Below, piece by piece: positions 1-7,508 of a stretch of 11,447 bases of DNA (its first letter is position 1; each line of letters opens with the position of its first letter). Source of the DNA: Propionibacteriaceae bacterium UBA6238 (GTDB lineage Bacteria; Actinomycetota; Actinomycetes; Propionibacteriales; Propionibacteriaceae); NCBI GenBank assembly GCA_002441465.1, contig DJWE01000052.1, forward strand, positions 25,766 through 37,212. The letters run 5' to 3'. The notes beneath the pieces were generated by a model that saw only the letters and a program-made list of their open reading frames with translations, was not told the DNA's origin and made no database searches. The translations under genes and the position numbers were made by a program.

Positions 1-1241
1 GTCTTGGGCTGGCCGTCGGTGAGGCCGAACCGCATGCTCACCACACCGGCCTCGCGCTCGCTGAGCGTGTCGAGGACGTCGTGCAGCTGCTCCTGCAGCA
101 AGGTGAAGTTCACCGCCTCCGCGGGAACCACGGCTTCGGAGTCCTCGATCAGGTCACCGAACTCGGAGTCGCCATCCTCGCCCAGCGGGGTGTGCAGCGA
201 AATCGGCTCGCGACCGTACTTCTGCACCTCGACGACCTTCTCCGGGGTCATGTCGAGTTCCTTGGCCAGCTCCTCCGGCGTGGGTTCGCGGCCGAGGTCC
301 TGCAGCATCTGGCGCTGCACGCGAGCGAGTTTGTTGATCACCTCGACCATGTGCACCGGAATACGGATCGTGCGGGCCTGGTCGGCCATGGCGCGGGTGA
401 TCGCCTGCTTGATCCACCAGGTCGCGTAGGTGGAGAACTTGTACCCCTTGGTGTAGTCGAACTTCTCCACCGCACGGATCAGGCCCAGGTTGCCCTCCTG
501 GATCAGATCCAGGAAGAGCATGCCGCGGCCGGTGTAGCGCTTGGCCAACGAGACCACCAGGCGCAGGTTCGCTTCCAGCAGGTGGTTCTTGGCCCGGCGG
601 CCGTCCTCGGCGATCCACTCCAGATCGTCCAGGTCGCCGGCGACCACGCCGCCCTCGTTGACGGTCTCCTCCGCGAACAGCCCGGCCTCGATCCGCTTGG
701 CGAGCGAGACCTCCTGCTCGGCGTTCAGCAGTGCGACCTTGCCGATCTGCTTCAGGTAGTCCTTCACCGGGTCGGCGGTCGCGCCCGCCGCGAGCACCTG
801 CTGCTCCGGCTCATCGGCATCGTCGGCGTCGGAGAGGCTGAAGCCCTCGTCCTCGGTGAGTTCCTTCTCGGTCTTGACCTCTTCGGCGGGCTCGAACTCG
901 GACTCGTCGACGTCGTCGAGGCTCCGCTTCTTGCCACCCACGGTCAGCACCACGTCGTCTCCGTCACGCTGGAATTTGACGTTCTCGACGTTCTTGGGGT
1001 CGAGCACTTCTTCGACGGTGACGCTCTCTTCCTCGTCTTCGTCGTCACTGACGTCTTCGACGTCCTCATCAAGCAGCTCGGTGGGCTCCTCGTCCTCGTC
1101 CGGGGTTACCGGAGAGGCAGGAGCCGGATTCGGCACGGCCTTCACCGGCGAATCCACGGACTTGCGGCCTTTTCGCTTCGGGGCCTCCGCAACAGCCTCT
1201 TCAGTAGCGGAAACGGCAGCAGCGTGGGCACGTGGGGTCAC
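1..1241 (-). CDS. sigA: Principal RNA polymerase sigma factor SigA/HrdB (3' end off the left edge)
   Basis: Vegetative sigma-70 that directs RNA polymerase to housekeeping promoters. 413 full codons are visible; by comparison with actinobacterial homologues about 40 C-terminal residues, including the -35 recognition helix of region 4.2, lie outside. Residues 1-150 are poorly conserved: a basic patch (KRKGRK, 22-27) and then a Glu/Asp-rich stretch (48-145). Region 1.2 starts near 155 (ADPVKDYLKQIGK), region 2 covers about 218-300 with ANLRLVVSLAKRY, DLIQEGNLGLIRAVEKFDY and the strand-opening Trp pair W275-W276; region 3 follows, and region 4 begins near 390 (TLSEREAGVV). K278 stands where E. 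coli sigma-70 has Arg436, a conservative change. The GTG start is well supported: an in-frame TGA lies 12 bases upstream and a GAGAGG ribosome binding site sits between them. Regions 2-4 closely match Streptomyces HrdB as I remember it. The gene diverges from opB. Confidence 0.97.
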   Translation of the reverse strand, partial: MTPRAHAAAVSATEEAVAEAPKRKGRKSVDSPVKAVPNPAPASPVTPDEDEEPTELLDEDVEDVSDDEDEEESVTVEEVLDPKNVENVKFQRDGDDVVLTVGGKKRSLDDVDESEFEPAEEVKTEKELTEDEGFSLSDADDADEPEQQVLAAGATADPVKDYLKQIGKVALLNAEQEVSLAKRIEAGLFAEETVNEGGVVAGDLDDLEWIAEDGRRAKNHLLEANLRLVVSLAKRYTGRGMLFLDLIQEGNLGLIRAVEKFDYTKGYKFSTYATWWIKQAITRAMADQARTIRIPVHMVEVINKLARVQRQMLQDLGREPTPEELAKELDMTPEKVVEVQKYGREPISLHTPLGEDGDSEFGDLIEDSEAVVPAEAVNFTLLQEQLHDVLDTLSEREAGVVSMRFGLTDGQPK

Positions 1242-1249
1242 AGGGCAAA

Positions 1250-1255
1250 CCTCTC
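1250..1255 (-). promoter_or_regulatory. Ribosome binding site of sigA
   Basis: GAGAGG on the minus strand, eight bases before the GTG at 1241. Together with the in-frame TGA at 1254-1256, which overlaps it, this fixes the sigA start at the first possible initiation codon. Confidence 0.75.
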
Positions 1256-1278
1256 AACAGAGCGTTCAAGGGCGCACA

Positions 1279-1293
1279 ACAACCGGGGGTTGT
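1279..1293. promoter_or_regulatory. Inverted repeat in the sigA leader
   Basis: A perfect dyad, ACAACC, three G's, GGTTGT, lies between the candidate sigA promoter and the sigA start, about 10-25 bases inside the predicted 5' leader. It could be an operator or a small RNA hairpin. Six-base arms are short enough to arise by chance, so no function is claimed. Confidence 0.35.
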
Positions 1294-1310
1294 CAATACA
1301 TCGCGAACCC

Positions 1311-1339
1311 ATTGTGCCACGAAGCAGCCGCAGTCCCAA
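1311..1339 (-). promoter_or_regulatory. Candidate sigA promoter
   Basis: On the minus strand TTGGGA (1334-1339) and CACAAT (1311-1316) are separated by exactly 17 bases, each matching four of six bases of the sigma-70 consensus (TTGACA, TATAAT). A start near 1304 would give a leader of about 60 bases with the ribosome binding site near its end. The region runs into the opB promoter on the opposite strand, so the two could compete. A TTGACA also occurs downstream (about 1291-1296) but has no -10 at a suitable distance. Confidence 0.4.
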
Positions 1340-1358
1340 GCTCGTCGCCCGCGCGGCC

Positions 1359-1364
1359 TATCGT
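1359..1364 (+). promoter_or_regulatory. Candidate -10 box of opB, leaderless
   Basis: TATCGT (TANNNT type) is followed by exactly six bases and the opB ATG, placing the likely transcription start on the A of the ATG. No Shine-Dalgarno sequence is visible upstream of that ATG, consistent with a leaderless mRNA. No good -35 is seen. Confidence 0.45.
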
Positions 1365-1370
1365 TCTTCC

Positions 1371-3494
1371 ATGCCCGAACCCCTCCAGCCGCCGGTCGCA
1401 CCGCGCCGGTCCGAGCTCCGCGTCCACCACGGCGACGTCTTCGACGACCCCTACGCCTGGATGCGAGACAAGGAGGATCCCGAGTTCTTGGCATATCTGG
1501 CCGCCGAGAACGCCTGGACGGAGGCGGTGACCGCTCCCCTCGCCGAGCTGCGCGAGGGGATCTTCGCGGACATCTCGGCCCGCACCAAGCAGACCGACCT
1601 GAGCGTCCCTGAGTTCGCCCGCCATCCCGGGCTGGGCGAGTTCTGGTATTACGCGCGCACCACGGAGGGTCTCGACTATCCGAGCCTGCACCGTTGTCCG
1701 GCCGACGGACGAGACTCGCTGCCCGACCCCAGCCGCGGAACGCCTCCGGGCGAGGAGCTGTTGCTCGACGTCCAGGCGCTCGCCGAGGGTCAGGAGTACT
1801 TCGCCCTGGGTTGTTTCGAGGTGTCCCCGAACGGCCGGTTCGTCGCCTACTCCGTCGACGTCGCCGGCGACGAGCGCTACCGGCTGCAGTTTATGGATCT
1901 CGCCACCGGCGAACTGCTCGCCGACTCCGTGGCCGAGGTCGCTGCCGGAGGCTGTTGGGCCGGCGACACGGCGTTCTGCTACCTGAGCCTGGACGATGTG
2001 TGGCGGCCGGACCGGTTGTGGCGGCATCGGCTGGGCGACACCGCCCCCGACGAACTGCTCCACACCGAGACTGACGAACGGTTCTGGCTCGGCGTGGACA
2101 CCTCCCGCGATCACCGCTGGGTGGAGCTCGTCGCCGCGAGCAAGACCAGCACCGAGGTCTGGCTGCTCGACGCCGCCGACGCGACGTCCCGGCTGCGATC
2201 GATCGCGCCACGCCGCGACGACGTGGAGTACGACGTCGAGATCGCGAACGATCGGCTCTTCATCGTGCACAACGACGGGGCCCCCGACTTCGCGCTCGCC
2301 GAAGCGCCACTGGAGGCCACCTCCTGGACACAGTGGCGGACGCTGCGGCCCGGTCGAGCAGGCGTCCGGTTGCTCGGCGTAACCGCCTACGACCGGGTGC
2401 TCGTGCTCAGTGAGAGACGCGACGGACTGCAGGAGGTGACCCTGCGGTATCGCGACGCCGCCGGCGAGCTCGGCCCGGAACAGCCGATCGAGTTCGACGA
2501 GCCGCTGCACCACGTGGACGCCGACGACGGGGACGAGGCCGATACCGACCGGATCCGGCTGCACTACCAGTCCATGGTCACTCCCGATCAGGTGATCGAG
2601 TACTCGCTGATCGACGGCACTCGGACGCTGCTCAAACAACGCCCCGTCCTCGACCACCCCCGATTCGGCCCATACCGTCCCAACGACTACGTCCAGCGCC
2701 GCGAGTGGGCCACCGCTCCCGATGGGGCGCGCGTGCCGATCTCGGTGGTGTACCGCGCGGACACCCCGGTGGACGGCACCGCCGGCTGCCTGCTCTACGG
2801 CTACGGGGCCTACGAGATCAGCACACCGCCGACGTTCTCCGTCGCCCGGCTGAGCCTGCTCGACCGCGGTTACGTCTACGCGATCGCGCACGTCCGAGGC
2901 GGCGGCGAACTGGGTCGCGCCTGGTATCTCGACGGCAAGCTCGAGGCCAAGGAGAACACCTTCACCGACTTCCTCGCGTGCGCGAACCACCTCCTCACCC
3001 ACGGCTACGCGTCCCCGGACCGCCTGGCGGCCGAGGGAGGAAGCGCCGGCGGGCTGCTGCTCGGAGCCGCCCTCAACCTCGCCCCACAGGCCTTTGCCGC
3101 CGTCCACGCGGCGGTGCCCTTCGTGGACGCCTTGACCACGATCCTCCAACCCGATCTTCCGCTCACCGTGAGCGAGTGGGAGGAGTGGGGCGATCCACTG
3201 CACGACCCGCAGGCATACGCCCGCATGCGCGCCTACTCGCCGTATGAGAACGTCCGTCCGGCTCGCTATCCGGCGATCCTGGTCACGACCAGCCTGAACG
3301 ACACCCGAGTAGAAGTCACCGAACCCGCGAAGTGGGTGGCCCGGCTGCGTCACGACTCCGGCTCGGATCGTCCGATTCTGCTCCGCACCGAACTCGTGGC
3401 AGGGCACGGCGGCGCCTCCGGCCGCTATTCCGCTTGGCGTGACACGGCGTTCGAACTCGCCTGGCTGATCGACGCGACTACGCCCGCATCCTGA
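1371..3494 (+). CDS. opB: Oligopeptidase B (S9A serine peptidase)
   Basis: Cytoplasmic serine peptidase of the prolyl oligopeptidase family that cuts short peptides after Arg or Lys. 707 residues, close to the usual size of about 690. An N-terminal cap and seven-bladed propeller (to about residue 420) restrict access of large proteins; the alpha/beta-hydrolase domain follows. The catalytic triad is S558 (in GGSAGG), D644 (in SLNDTRV) and H679 (in GHGG); the spacings of 86 and 35 almost equal those of the E. coli enzyme (S532, D617, H652). E602 and E604 stand at +44 and +46 from the Ser, exactly where E576/E578 of enterobacterial OpB bind the P1 basic residue, so this is OpB rather than prolyl oligopeptidase. 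Y478, in YGYGAYE, probably contributes to the oxyanion hole. The ATG fits the family N-terminus (PLQPPVA); upstream in-frame sequence is shadow of sigA. No signal peptide. Confidence 0.95.
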   Translation: MPEPLQPPVAPRRSELRVHHGDVFDDPYAWMRDKEDPEFLAYLAAENAWTEAVTAPLAELREGIFADISARTKQTDLSVPEFARHPGLGEFWYYARTTEGLDYPSLHRCPADGRDSLPDPSRGTPPGEELLLDVQALAEGQEYFALGCFEVSPNGRFVAYSVDVAGDERYRLQFMDLATGELLADSVAEVAAGGCWAGDTAFCYLSLDDVWRPDRLWRHRLGDTAPDELLHTETDERFWLGVDTSRDHRWVELVAASKTSTEVWLLDAADATSRLRSIAPRRDDVEYDVEIANDRLFIVHNDGAPDFALAEAPLEATSWTQWRTLRPGRAGVRLLGVTAYDRVLVLSERRDGLQEVTLRYRDAAGELGPEQPIEFDEPLHHVDADDGDEADTDRIRLHYQSMVTPDQVIEYSLIDGTRTLLKQRPVLDHPRFGPYRPNDYVQRREWATAPDGARVPISVVYRADTPVDGTAGCLLYGYGAYEISTPPTFSVARLSLLDRGYVYAIAHVRGGGELGRAWYLDGKLEAKENTFTDFLACANHLLTHGYASPDRLAAEGGSAGGLLLGAALNLAPQAFAAVHAAVPFVDALTTILQPDLPLTVSEWEEWGDPLHDPQAYARMRAYSPYENVRPARYPAILVTTSLNDTRVEVTEPAKWVARLRHDSGSDRPILLRTELVAGHGGASGRYSAWRDTAFELAWLIDATTPAS

Positions 3495-3577
3495 GAGCTT
3501 CCCGACCGCTCCCTGAGAGCACCGGATCCGCTACAGCCCACGGTCACAGCCTGAGTACGACTGTGGTCTTGATCTCG

Positions 3578-3599
3578 CCCCTGGACCTGCGCTCCGGGG
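3578..3599 (+). terminator. Possible terminator after opB
   Basis: CCCCTGGA and TCCGGGG form a seven-pair stem with one bulged T and a seven-base loop, about 85 bases after the opB stop. There is no T tract, as is usual in high-GC actinomycetes. Other weak dyads in this 181-base gap are CACAG/CTGTG (3545-3565, 11-base spacer) and GGGGCT/AGCCCC (3596-3637). No convincing sigma-70 promoter for the next gene could be picked out here. Confidence 0.35.
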
Positions 3600-3659
3600 C
3601 TGGTCAGGGGTTTCGCCGGCAGTAAACGAGCCCCTCGCACGTTGTACTAGTGACGAGCG

Positions 3660-3666
3660 AAAGGGA
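3660..3666 (+). promoter_or_regulatory. Ribosome binding site of the second sigma gene
   Basis: AAAGGGA ends nine bases before the ATG at 3676. It is purine-rich and well placed, supporting that ATG as the start and showing that this gene, unlike opB, has a leadered mRNA. Confidence 0.55.
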
Positions 3667-3675
3667 ACCACGCAC

Positions 3676-4626
3676 ATGATCGCTACCGCACATCGGGTCC
3701 GCACCACCGACGGCATCGACGGCAAGGACGCGGTTGGTCTCTATCTCGACGGGATCGCCAAGACCGCCCTGCTTACCGCAGAGGAAGAGGTGCAACTGGC
3801 CAAGCTGATCGAGGCCGGCCGATACGCCCAAGCCATCCTGGACGGCACGCTCGACGACGAGGAGTCGCCGTTGCGTCACGTCAAGGCTACCGACGCAGAG
3901 TTGCGGGAGATCGCTCGTGAGGGGGAAGTCGCCATGCAGCGCTTCATCACCGCGAACCTCCGCCTGGTCGTCTCGGTCGCCCGCAAGTACGGCCGGGCCC
4001 AGATGCCGCTGCTCGATCTCGTCCAGGAAGGCAACACCGGCCTGATCCGTGCGGTGGAGAAGTTCGACTACACCAAGGGCTTCAAGTTCTCCACCTACGC
4101 CACCTGGTGGGTACGTCAGTCGATCTCTCGCGGTATCGCCCAGCAGGGCCGGATCGTCCGCCTTCCGGTGCACGTCGCTGAGCAGGTCAACCAGGTTTCC
4201 GCCGTGCGGCGCACGCTCGAGCGTCGATTCGGTCGCGAGCCCGAGCTGTTCGAAATTGCCGACGAGCTCGGGGTGCCCGAGGAGCAGATCATCGACTTGC
4301 TGCGGCTCTCCCGCGACCACGTCAGCCTGGACGCACCGGTCGAGGAGGACGGCGATACCGCCCTCGGCGACCTGCTCGCCCGCGAGATGTCACCGGGCCC
4401 CGACGAGGTCGTGCTGGACGCGGAGGATCGTGCTCGCCTGGAGGCCATGCTTTCCAGCCTCGACGAGCGCTCGGCCGACGTCGTCCGCCGTCGCTACGGC
4501 CTGCTCGACGGCCGCCAGGCAAAGCTGGCCGATATCGCCGCCGTGTGGGGCATCACCGCTGAGCGCGTCCGGCAGATCGAACGGCACGCCATCACCAAGC
4601 TGCGCGGGGACTCCGAGGCCGCCTGA
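3676..4626 (+). CDS. sigB: Group 2 RNA polymerase sigma factor, SigB-like
   Basis: Alternative, probably non-essential sigma-70 paralogue of the kind used in stationary phase and stress. 316 residues, without the acidic N-terminal region of SigA. Region 1.2 lies at about 18-48 (DAVGLYLDGIAKT), region 2 at 86-170 with ANLRLVVSVARKY, DLVQEGNTGLIRAVEKFDY and YATWWVRQSISRG, region 3 at 170-235, region 4 at about 255-312. Region 2.4 keeps Trp144-Trp145, Arg147 and Gln148, with Ser151 where sigma-70 has Thr440. In the -35 helix the sequence is ITAERVRQIE: A295 replaces the Arg equivalent to E. coli R584, as in sigma-32. The family is certain; the name sigB rests on group 2 architecture and nearness to sigA and a PAC2 gene, and sequence after region 2.4 is clearly diverged from mycobacterial SigB. 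It stands alone, with a terminator downstream. Confidence 0.9.
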   Translation: MIATAHRVRTTDGIDGKDAVGLYLDGIAKTALLTAEEEVQLAKLIEAGRYAQAILDGTLDDEESPLRHVKATDAELREIAREGEVAMQRFITANLRLVVSVARKYGRAQMPLLDLVQEGNTGLIRAVEKFDYTKGFKFSTYATWWVRQSISRGIAQQGRIVRLPVHVAEQVNQVSAVRRTLERRFGREPELFEIADELGVPEEQIIDLLRLSRDHVSLDAPVEEDGDTALGDLLAREMSPGPDEVVLDAEDRARLEAMLSSLDERSADVVRRRYGLLDGRQAKLADIAAVWGITAERVRQIERHAITKLRGDSEAA

Positions 4627-4660
4627 GCCGCGGATCCAACATCACCCCACGAAGCCGGAC

Positions 4661-4685
4661 GGCCCCAGGTCATCGACCTGGGGCC
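4661..4685. terminator. Bidirectional hairpin terminator between sigB and tesB
   Basis: A perfect 11-bp stem, GGCCCCAGGTC and GACCTGGGGCC, with a three-base loop lies between the two convergent stop codons (TGA at 4624-4626 plus, TGA at 4709-4711 minus). Its symmetry and placement suit termination in both directions. No T tract on either side. Confidence 0.85.
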
Positions 4686-4708
4686 CTCCTGGTGTTCCGG
4701 GACGCAAC

Positions 4709-5569
4709 TCACTCCACGTCGACCAGCCGGATCAGTCCTTCCTGCGCACAGGACGCGGCCAGCCGGCCCTGAGAGAACAGGCGTCCGAAACTGAAGCCCA
4801 GTCCGGAGGACGCCGACGGCGAGACCTGGTCGTAGAGCAGCCACTGATCGGCCCGCGCCGGACGATGGAACCACATCGAGTGATCGATCGAGGCCACCTG
4901 CATGTTCGGCCCGGCGAACTCCACTGGATGCGGCACCGTGCTCACCGCGAGCAGGGTCAGGTCGCTGGCGTAGGCGAGGAACGCCTGGTGCAACTGCGGG
5001 TCGTCGGGCAGCGCACTCTCCGCCCGCACCCACACCTTCATCTCCGCATCGGAATGTCCGGCCGCGCTGAGGGTCGACGTGTCCGAGGCGAATTTGGTCT
5101 CCAGCACACCCCACTCCTGGCGCCAGGCCTCCGCAGCCCTGCGCGAGCGCGCGCCGAGCACCTCCGACAACGGCGGGCACGCCTCCGGCGGTGGCACCTG
5201 GTTCGGTGCGGCGTCCGCATGATCCAGACCCGGCTCGAGCTCGTGGTAGGAGCACACCATCGAGAAGATCACCCGACCGCCCTGGTCGGCCACGATTCGG
5301 CGTGCAGAGAAGCTCGCGCCGTCCCTCGTCGGCTCCACTGTGTACCGGATCGGCGTACCCGACTGTCCAGCACGCAGGAAGTAGGCACCCAGAGAGTGGG
5401 CGACCCGTCCCTGGGGCACCGTCCGGTAGCCCGCAATGAGGGCCTGCGCGAGCACCTGCCCACCGAAGACGCGCTGTCGTGAGGAACCGGCGTCACGACC
5501 CACGAAGGTGTCTTCGCCGGTCCGTTCGAGGTCGAGGATTCCGATCAGTTCATCCACAGAGCCCGGCAC
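4709..5569 (-). CDS. tesB: Acyl-CoA thioesterase II (TesB)
   Basis: Hydrolyses medium- and long-chain acyl-CoA to free fatty acid and CoA in the cytoplasm. 286 residues, the same length as E. coli TesB, covering the complete double-hotdog fold. The N-terminal hotdog contains FGGQVLAQAL (35-44) and SLGAYFLRAG (59-68); the C-terminal one contains YASDLTLL, ASIDHSMWFHRP (226-237) and ASCAQEG. The catalytic set is D203, S227 and Q276, matching E. coli D204, T228 and Q278; Ser for Thr is conservative and keeps the hydroxyl. The start is GTG, two bases after the stop of the PAC2 gene, so the two are very likely co-transcribed and perhaps translationally coupled. A second in-frame GTG three codons later is possible. 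Transcription ends at the shared hairpin 4661-4685. Confidence 0.93.
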   Translation of the reverse strand: MPGSVDELIGILDLERTGEDTFVGRDAGSSRQRVFGGQVLAQALIAGYRTVPQGRVAHSLGAYFLRAGQSGTPIRYTVEPTRDGASFSARRIVADQGGRVIFSMVCSYHELEPGLDHADAAPNQVPPPEACPPLSEVLGARSRRAAEAWRQEWGVLETKFASDTSTLSAAGHSDAEMKVWVRAESALPDDPQLHQAFLAYASDLTLLAVSTVPHPVEFAGPNMQVASIDHSMWFHRPARADQWLLYDQVSPSASSGLGFSFGRLFSQGRLAASCAQEGLIRLVDVE

Positions 5570-5571
5570 TG

Positions 5572-6471
5572 CTACCGCCGGAAGTCGGTCGGCGGGTCCT
5601 GCTCGGCGAGGAACTGCTCGACCGCCGCGCCGATCTCCTCCGCGCTGGGTACGGACGCCGCGCCGCTGCTGCTCAGCCGGTCGTACTGCTCCTCCAGCGC
5701 CTGCACAACCGCAGGGAAGTCCGCGTCGTCGGCGGTCTCGGACTCGATCCCCGCCAAGTTCCCCGCCACCCGCTCGGCCAGCAGCTCCATCGGGAACTCC
5801 AGGCCGGTCGTGTCGGCGATCCGTCGCAACACGGCCTCGGTGGCCTGCGGGAACACCGCCTGGGCGAGGTAGTGCGGAACGTGCGCGACGAAACCCTGGC
5901 CGAGAATCCCCGCCTCACCGGCACGGAACTCCAGGACGTGGGAGAAGCTGCCGGGCAACTGCACCCGGTCGATCCACACTGGGTTCCCGCTCACGGTCTC
6001 CGGATCGGTGGAGTGGGCGGTGACCAGGGTCGGACGGGTGTGCGGCACCGCCATCGGCACTCCCGACACCGTGACCAGCTTGGACACGCCGAGTCGCTCC
6101 GCGATTCCGAGCACGGCGGTCGAGGCGCGGTTCCACTGCGTGTCCGGCTCGGGTCCGGTCAGCATCAGGAACGGCGTGCCGTTCGCGTCCAGGAGACGAT
6201 GGATGTTCAAGGCGTAGTCGCTCATCGATACCCAGTGGTTGGTGTCGAACACCATCTGCGGACGGCGTGAGCGGTAGTCGTGCAGCTGGTCGTGATCGAA
6301 CTCGACCAGCACCTCGTGCTCACAGACCTCAAGCAGGTAATGACTTGCGGAATGGGTCACCGAGCCCGCGTCGATATAGCCGTCCAGCAGGTGCAGCAGT
6401 GCAGGCGACGTGCCCCGCACCGCTTCCCACAGGTCCGGGTTGAACGTGTACAGCAGCCGAGGATCCAGCAC
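5572..6471 (-). CDS. PAC2 family protein
   Basis: Member of the PAC2 family, named for the eukaryotic proteasome assembly chaperone 2 and common in Actinobacteria (Rv2714 and Rv2125 of M. tuberculosis belong to it); the bacterial function is not established. 299 residues, typical length. Recognisable blocks are LLDGYIDAG (28-36), the conserved FDHDQLHDYRSRRP (58-71), a nucleoside-phosphorylase-like core with FLMLTGPEPDTQW (100-112) and LVTVSGVPMAVPHTRP, then GFVAHVPHYLAQ and a C-terminal helical tail (about 240-295) rich in Glu. No signal peptide or membrane segment. The GTG start is preceded by TACAGT and six bases with no clear ribosome binding site, so it may be leaderless. Its stop (TAG) is two bases before the tesB start. 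It lies 68 bases downstream of lysR on the same strand. Confidence 0.88.
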   Translation of the reverse strand: MLDPRLLYTFNPDLWEAVRGTSPALLHLLDGYIDAGSVTHSASHYLLEVCEHEVLVEFDHDQLHDYRSRRPQMVFDTNHWVSMSDYALNIHRLLDANGTPFLMLTGPEPDTQWNRASTAVLGIAERLGVSKLVTVSGVPMAVPHTRPTLVTAHSTDPETVSGNPVWIDRVQLPGSFSHVLEFRAGEAGILGQGFVAHVPHYLAQAVFPQATEAVLRRIADTTGLEFPMELLAERVAGNLAGIESETADDADFPAVVQALEEQYDRLSSSGAASVPSAEEIGAAVEQFLAEQDPPTDFRR

Positions 6472-6477
6472 CCGGCC

Positions 6478-6483
6478 ACTGTA
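6478..6483 (-). promoter_or_regulatory. Candidate -10 box of the PAC2-tesB unit, leaderless
   Basis: On the minus strand TACAGT is followed by six bases and the GTG start at 6471, the spacing expected if transcription begins on the start codon. It lies in the 68-base gap after lysR. No matching -35 is visible, and read-through from lysR is not excluded, since I see no strong terminator in that gap. Confidence 0.4.
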
Positions 6484-6539
6484 CCGTGCAGCCTCCGCAC
6501 GACCGCGGCATTGCGCTGTGGGCTGACGCGACCCGAGCG

Positions 6540-7502
6540 CTACGGACGCGTCCAGCCGAACCAGCTCGGGCCGGGTGCGCGGCCACGGATGGTCGGGTTG
6601 AACTCGCCCAGCCGGGAGCCCAGTTCGGCGAGCAGCTCGATGGTTCGACCGGCCGCAGGGTTGGTTCGGGCCCCGTCGCGGATCAATGCCACGATCCGGC
6701 GGTACGGCGTGGGATTGGTCGGACGCACGTAGCCCACGTCGAATCCCGATCCGCCGACCGCGAGCTGTGGCACCAGGGCGAGTCCCACACCGGCAGCGAC
6801 GAACGCCAGCCCGGTGACATGGTCTTGGGCCCGGGCGACGTATCGCGGCGTGAAGCCGGCCCCGGCGAAAGCATGGGCGACCAGCCGGGTCGCGATGTCG
6901 TCGCCGAAGTCGTATTGGATCCAGTCGTCCTCGCTGAACTCGCTCAGGTCGATCGCCTCGACCTCGGCCAGCGGGTGATCCGGCGGCAACGCGACCAGGA
7001 AGTCGTCCAGGCCCAGCTCGATCCGCCGATAGGCCGGCGGCACCCGCGGCTCCTCGTAGGGCAGTTCGGTATGGATCTCCACGTCGGCATGTCCGGCGTT
7101 CTCTGCGGTGTCGGTGTCGTTGATCGACATCTCCAGGGTGAGACCGGGGAACTCCTGCCGCAGAGTGCGGGCCACCGCCGGCACCCAGGTGTAGGCCGCC
7201 GAGGCGAACGTCCGCATGGTCAGCCGCTCGGTCACCCCTTCCTTCAGTTCACGGACCAGAAGGTCCAGATCGGTCATCGCACGCAGCGCCTCCGCGCTCG
7301 CCCGGGACAGAGCCACCGCGGCCGGAGTCGGCTGAATGCCTCGGCCGACCCGCTCCACGAGTGCGAACCCCACCTCTCGCTCCAGAGTGTGCACGTGCTG
7401 GCTCACGGTCGACGGAGTCAGGCCCAGCCGGCGGGCGGTGTCGTTGACCGAACCGCTCGCAACCACGGCGCGAAGGATGCGCAGACGATTGAGATCGAGC
7501 AT
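6540..7502 (-). CDS. LysR-type transcriptional regulator
   Basis: DNA-binding regulator of 320 residues, the usual LTTR size. The winged helix-turn-helix is at 1-60: NRLRILRAVVASGSVNDTAR, then recognition helix TPSTVSQHVHTLEREVG; a linker helix follows (to about 90), and the effector domain covers 92-305 with the hinge near ALPPDHPLAE (171-180) and VAAGVGLALVPQLA (235-248). The effector is unknown. The open frame continues far upstream, but M1 at 7502 places the HTH at the normal distance from the N-terminus, and TATGAT ends six bases before this ATG with no ribosome binding site, so I place the start here and expect a leaderless mRNA. It diverges from the 57-residue ORF across a large inverted repeat, suggesting that it controls that gene and itself. 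Tail WFGWTRP is unusual but not informative. Confidence 0.92.
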   Translation of the reverse strand: MLDLNRLRILRAVVASGSVNDTARRLGLTPSTVSQHVHTLEREVGFALVERVGRGIQPTPAAVALSRASAEALRAMTDLDLLVRELKEGVTERLTMRTFASAAYTWVPAVARTLRQEFPGLTLEMSINDTDTAENAGHADVEIHTELPYEEPRVPPAYRRIELGLDDFLVALPPDHPLAEVEAIDLSEFSEDDWIQYDFGDDIATRLVAHAFAGAGFTPRYVARAQDHVTGLAFVAAGVGLALVPQLAVGGSGFDVGYVRPTNPTPYRRIVALIRDGARTNPAAGRTIELLAELGSRLGEFNPTIRGRAPGPSWFGWTRP

Positions 7503-7508
7503 GGCAAC

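Noticed and set aside
408..410. Lys278 of SigA in WWIKQ where E. coli sigma-70 has Arg436
   Set aside because: Conservative change; I cannot rule out that it is normal in this lineage, so it is only mentioned in the gene entry.
1291..1296. Perfect TTGACA on the minus strand upstream of sigA
   Set aside because: No -10-like hexamer at 16-18 bases; the TTGGGA/CACAAT pair fits better.
81..1370. Long open frame upstream of and continuous with opB on the plus strand
   Set aside because: It is the antisense shadow of sigA; the opB family N-terminus begins at ATG 1371.
3490..3520. Direct repeat CCTGAGAGC, two copies 22 bases apart, spanning the opB stop
   Set aside because: Nine bases and two copies only; likely chance.
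3600..3660. Search for a SigF/SigH/ECF-type promoter upstream of sigB
   Set aside because: GTTT, GTAAAC and GTT motifs occur but with spacings that do not fit any of these classes.
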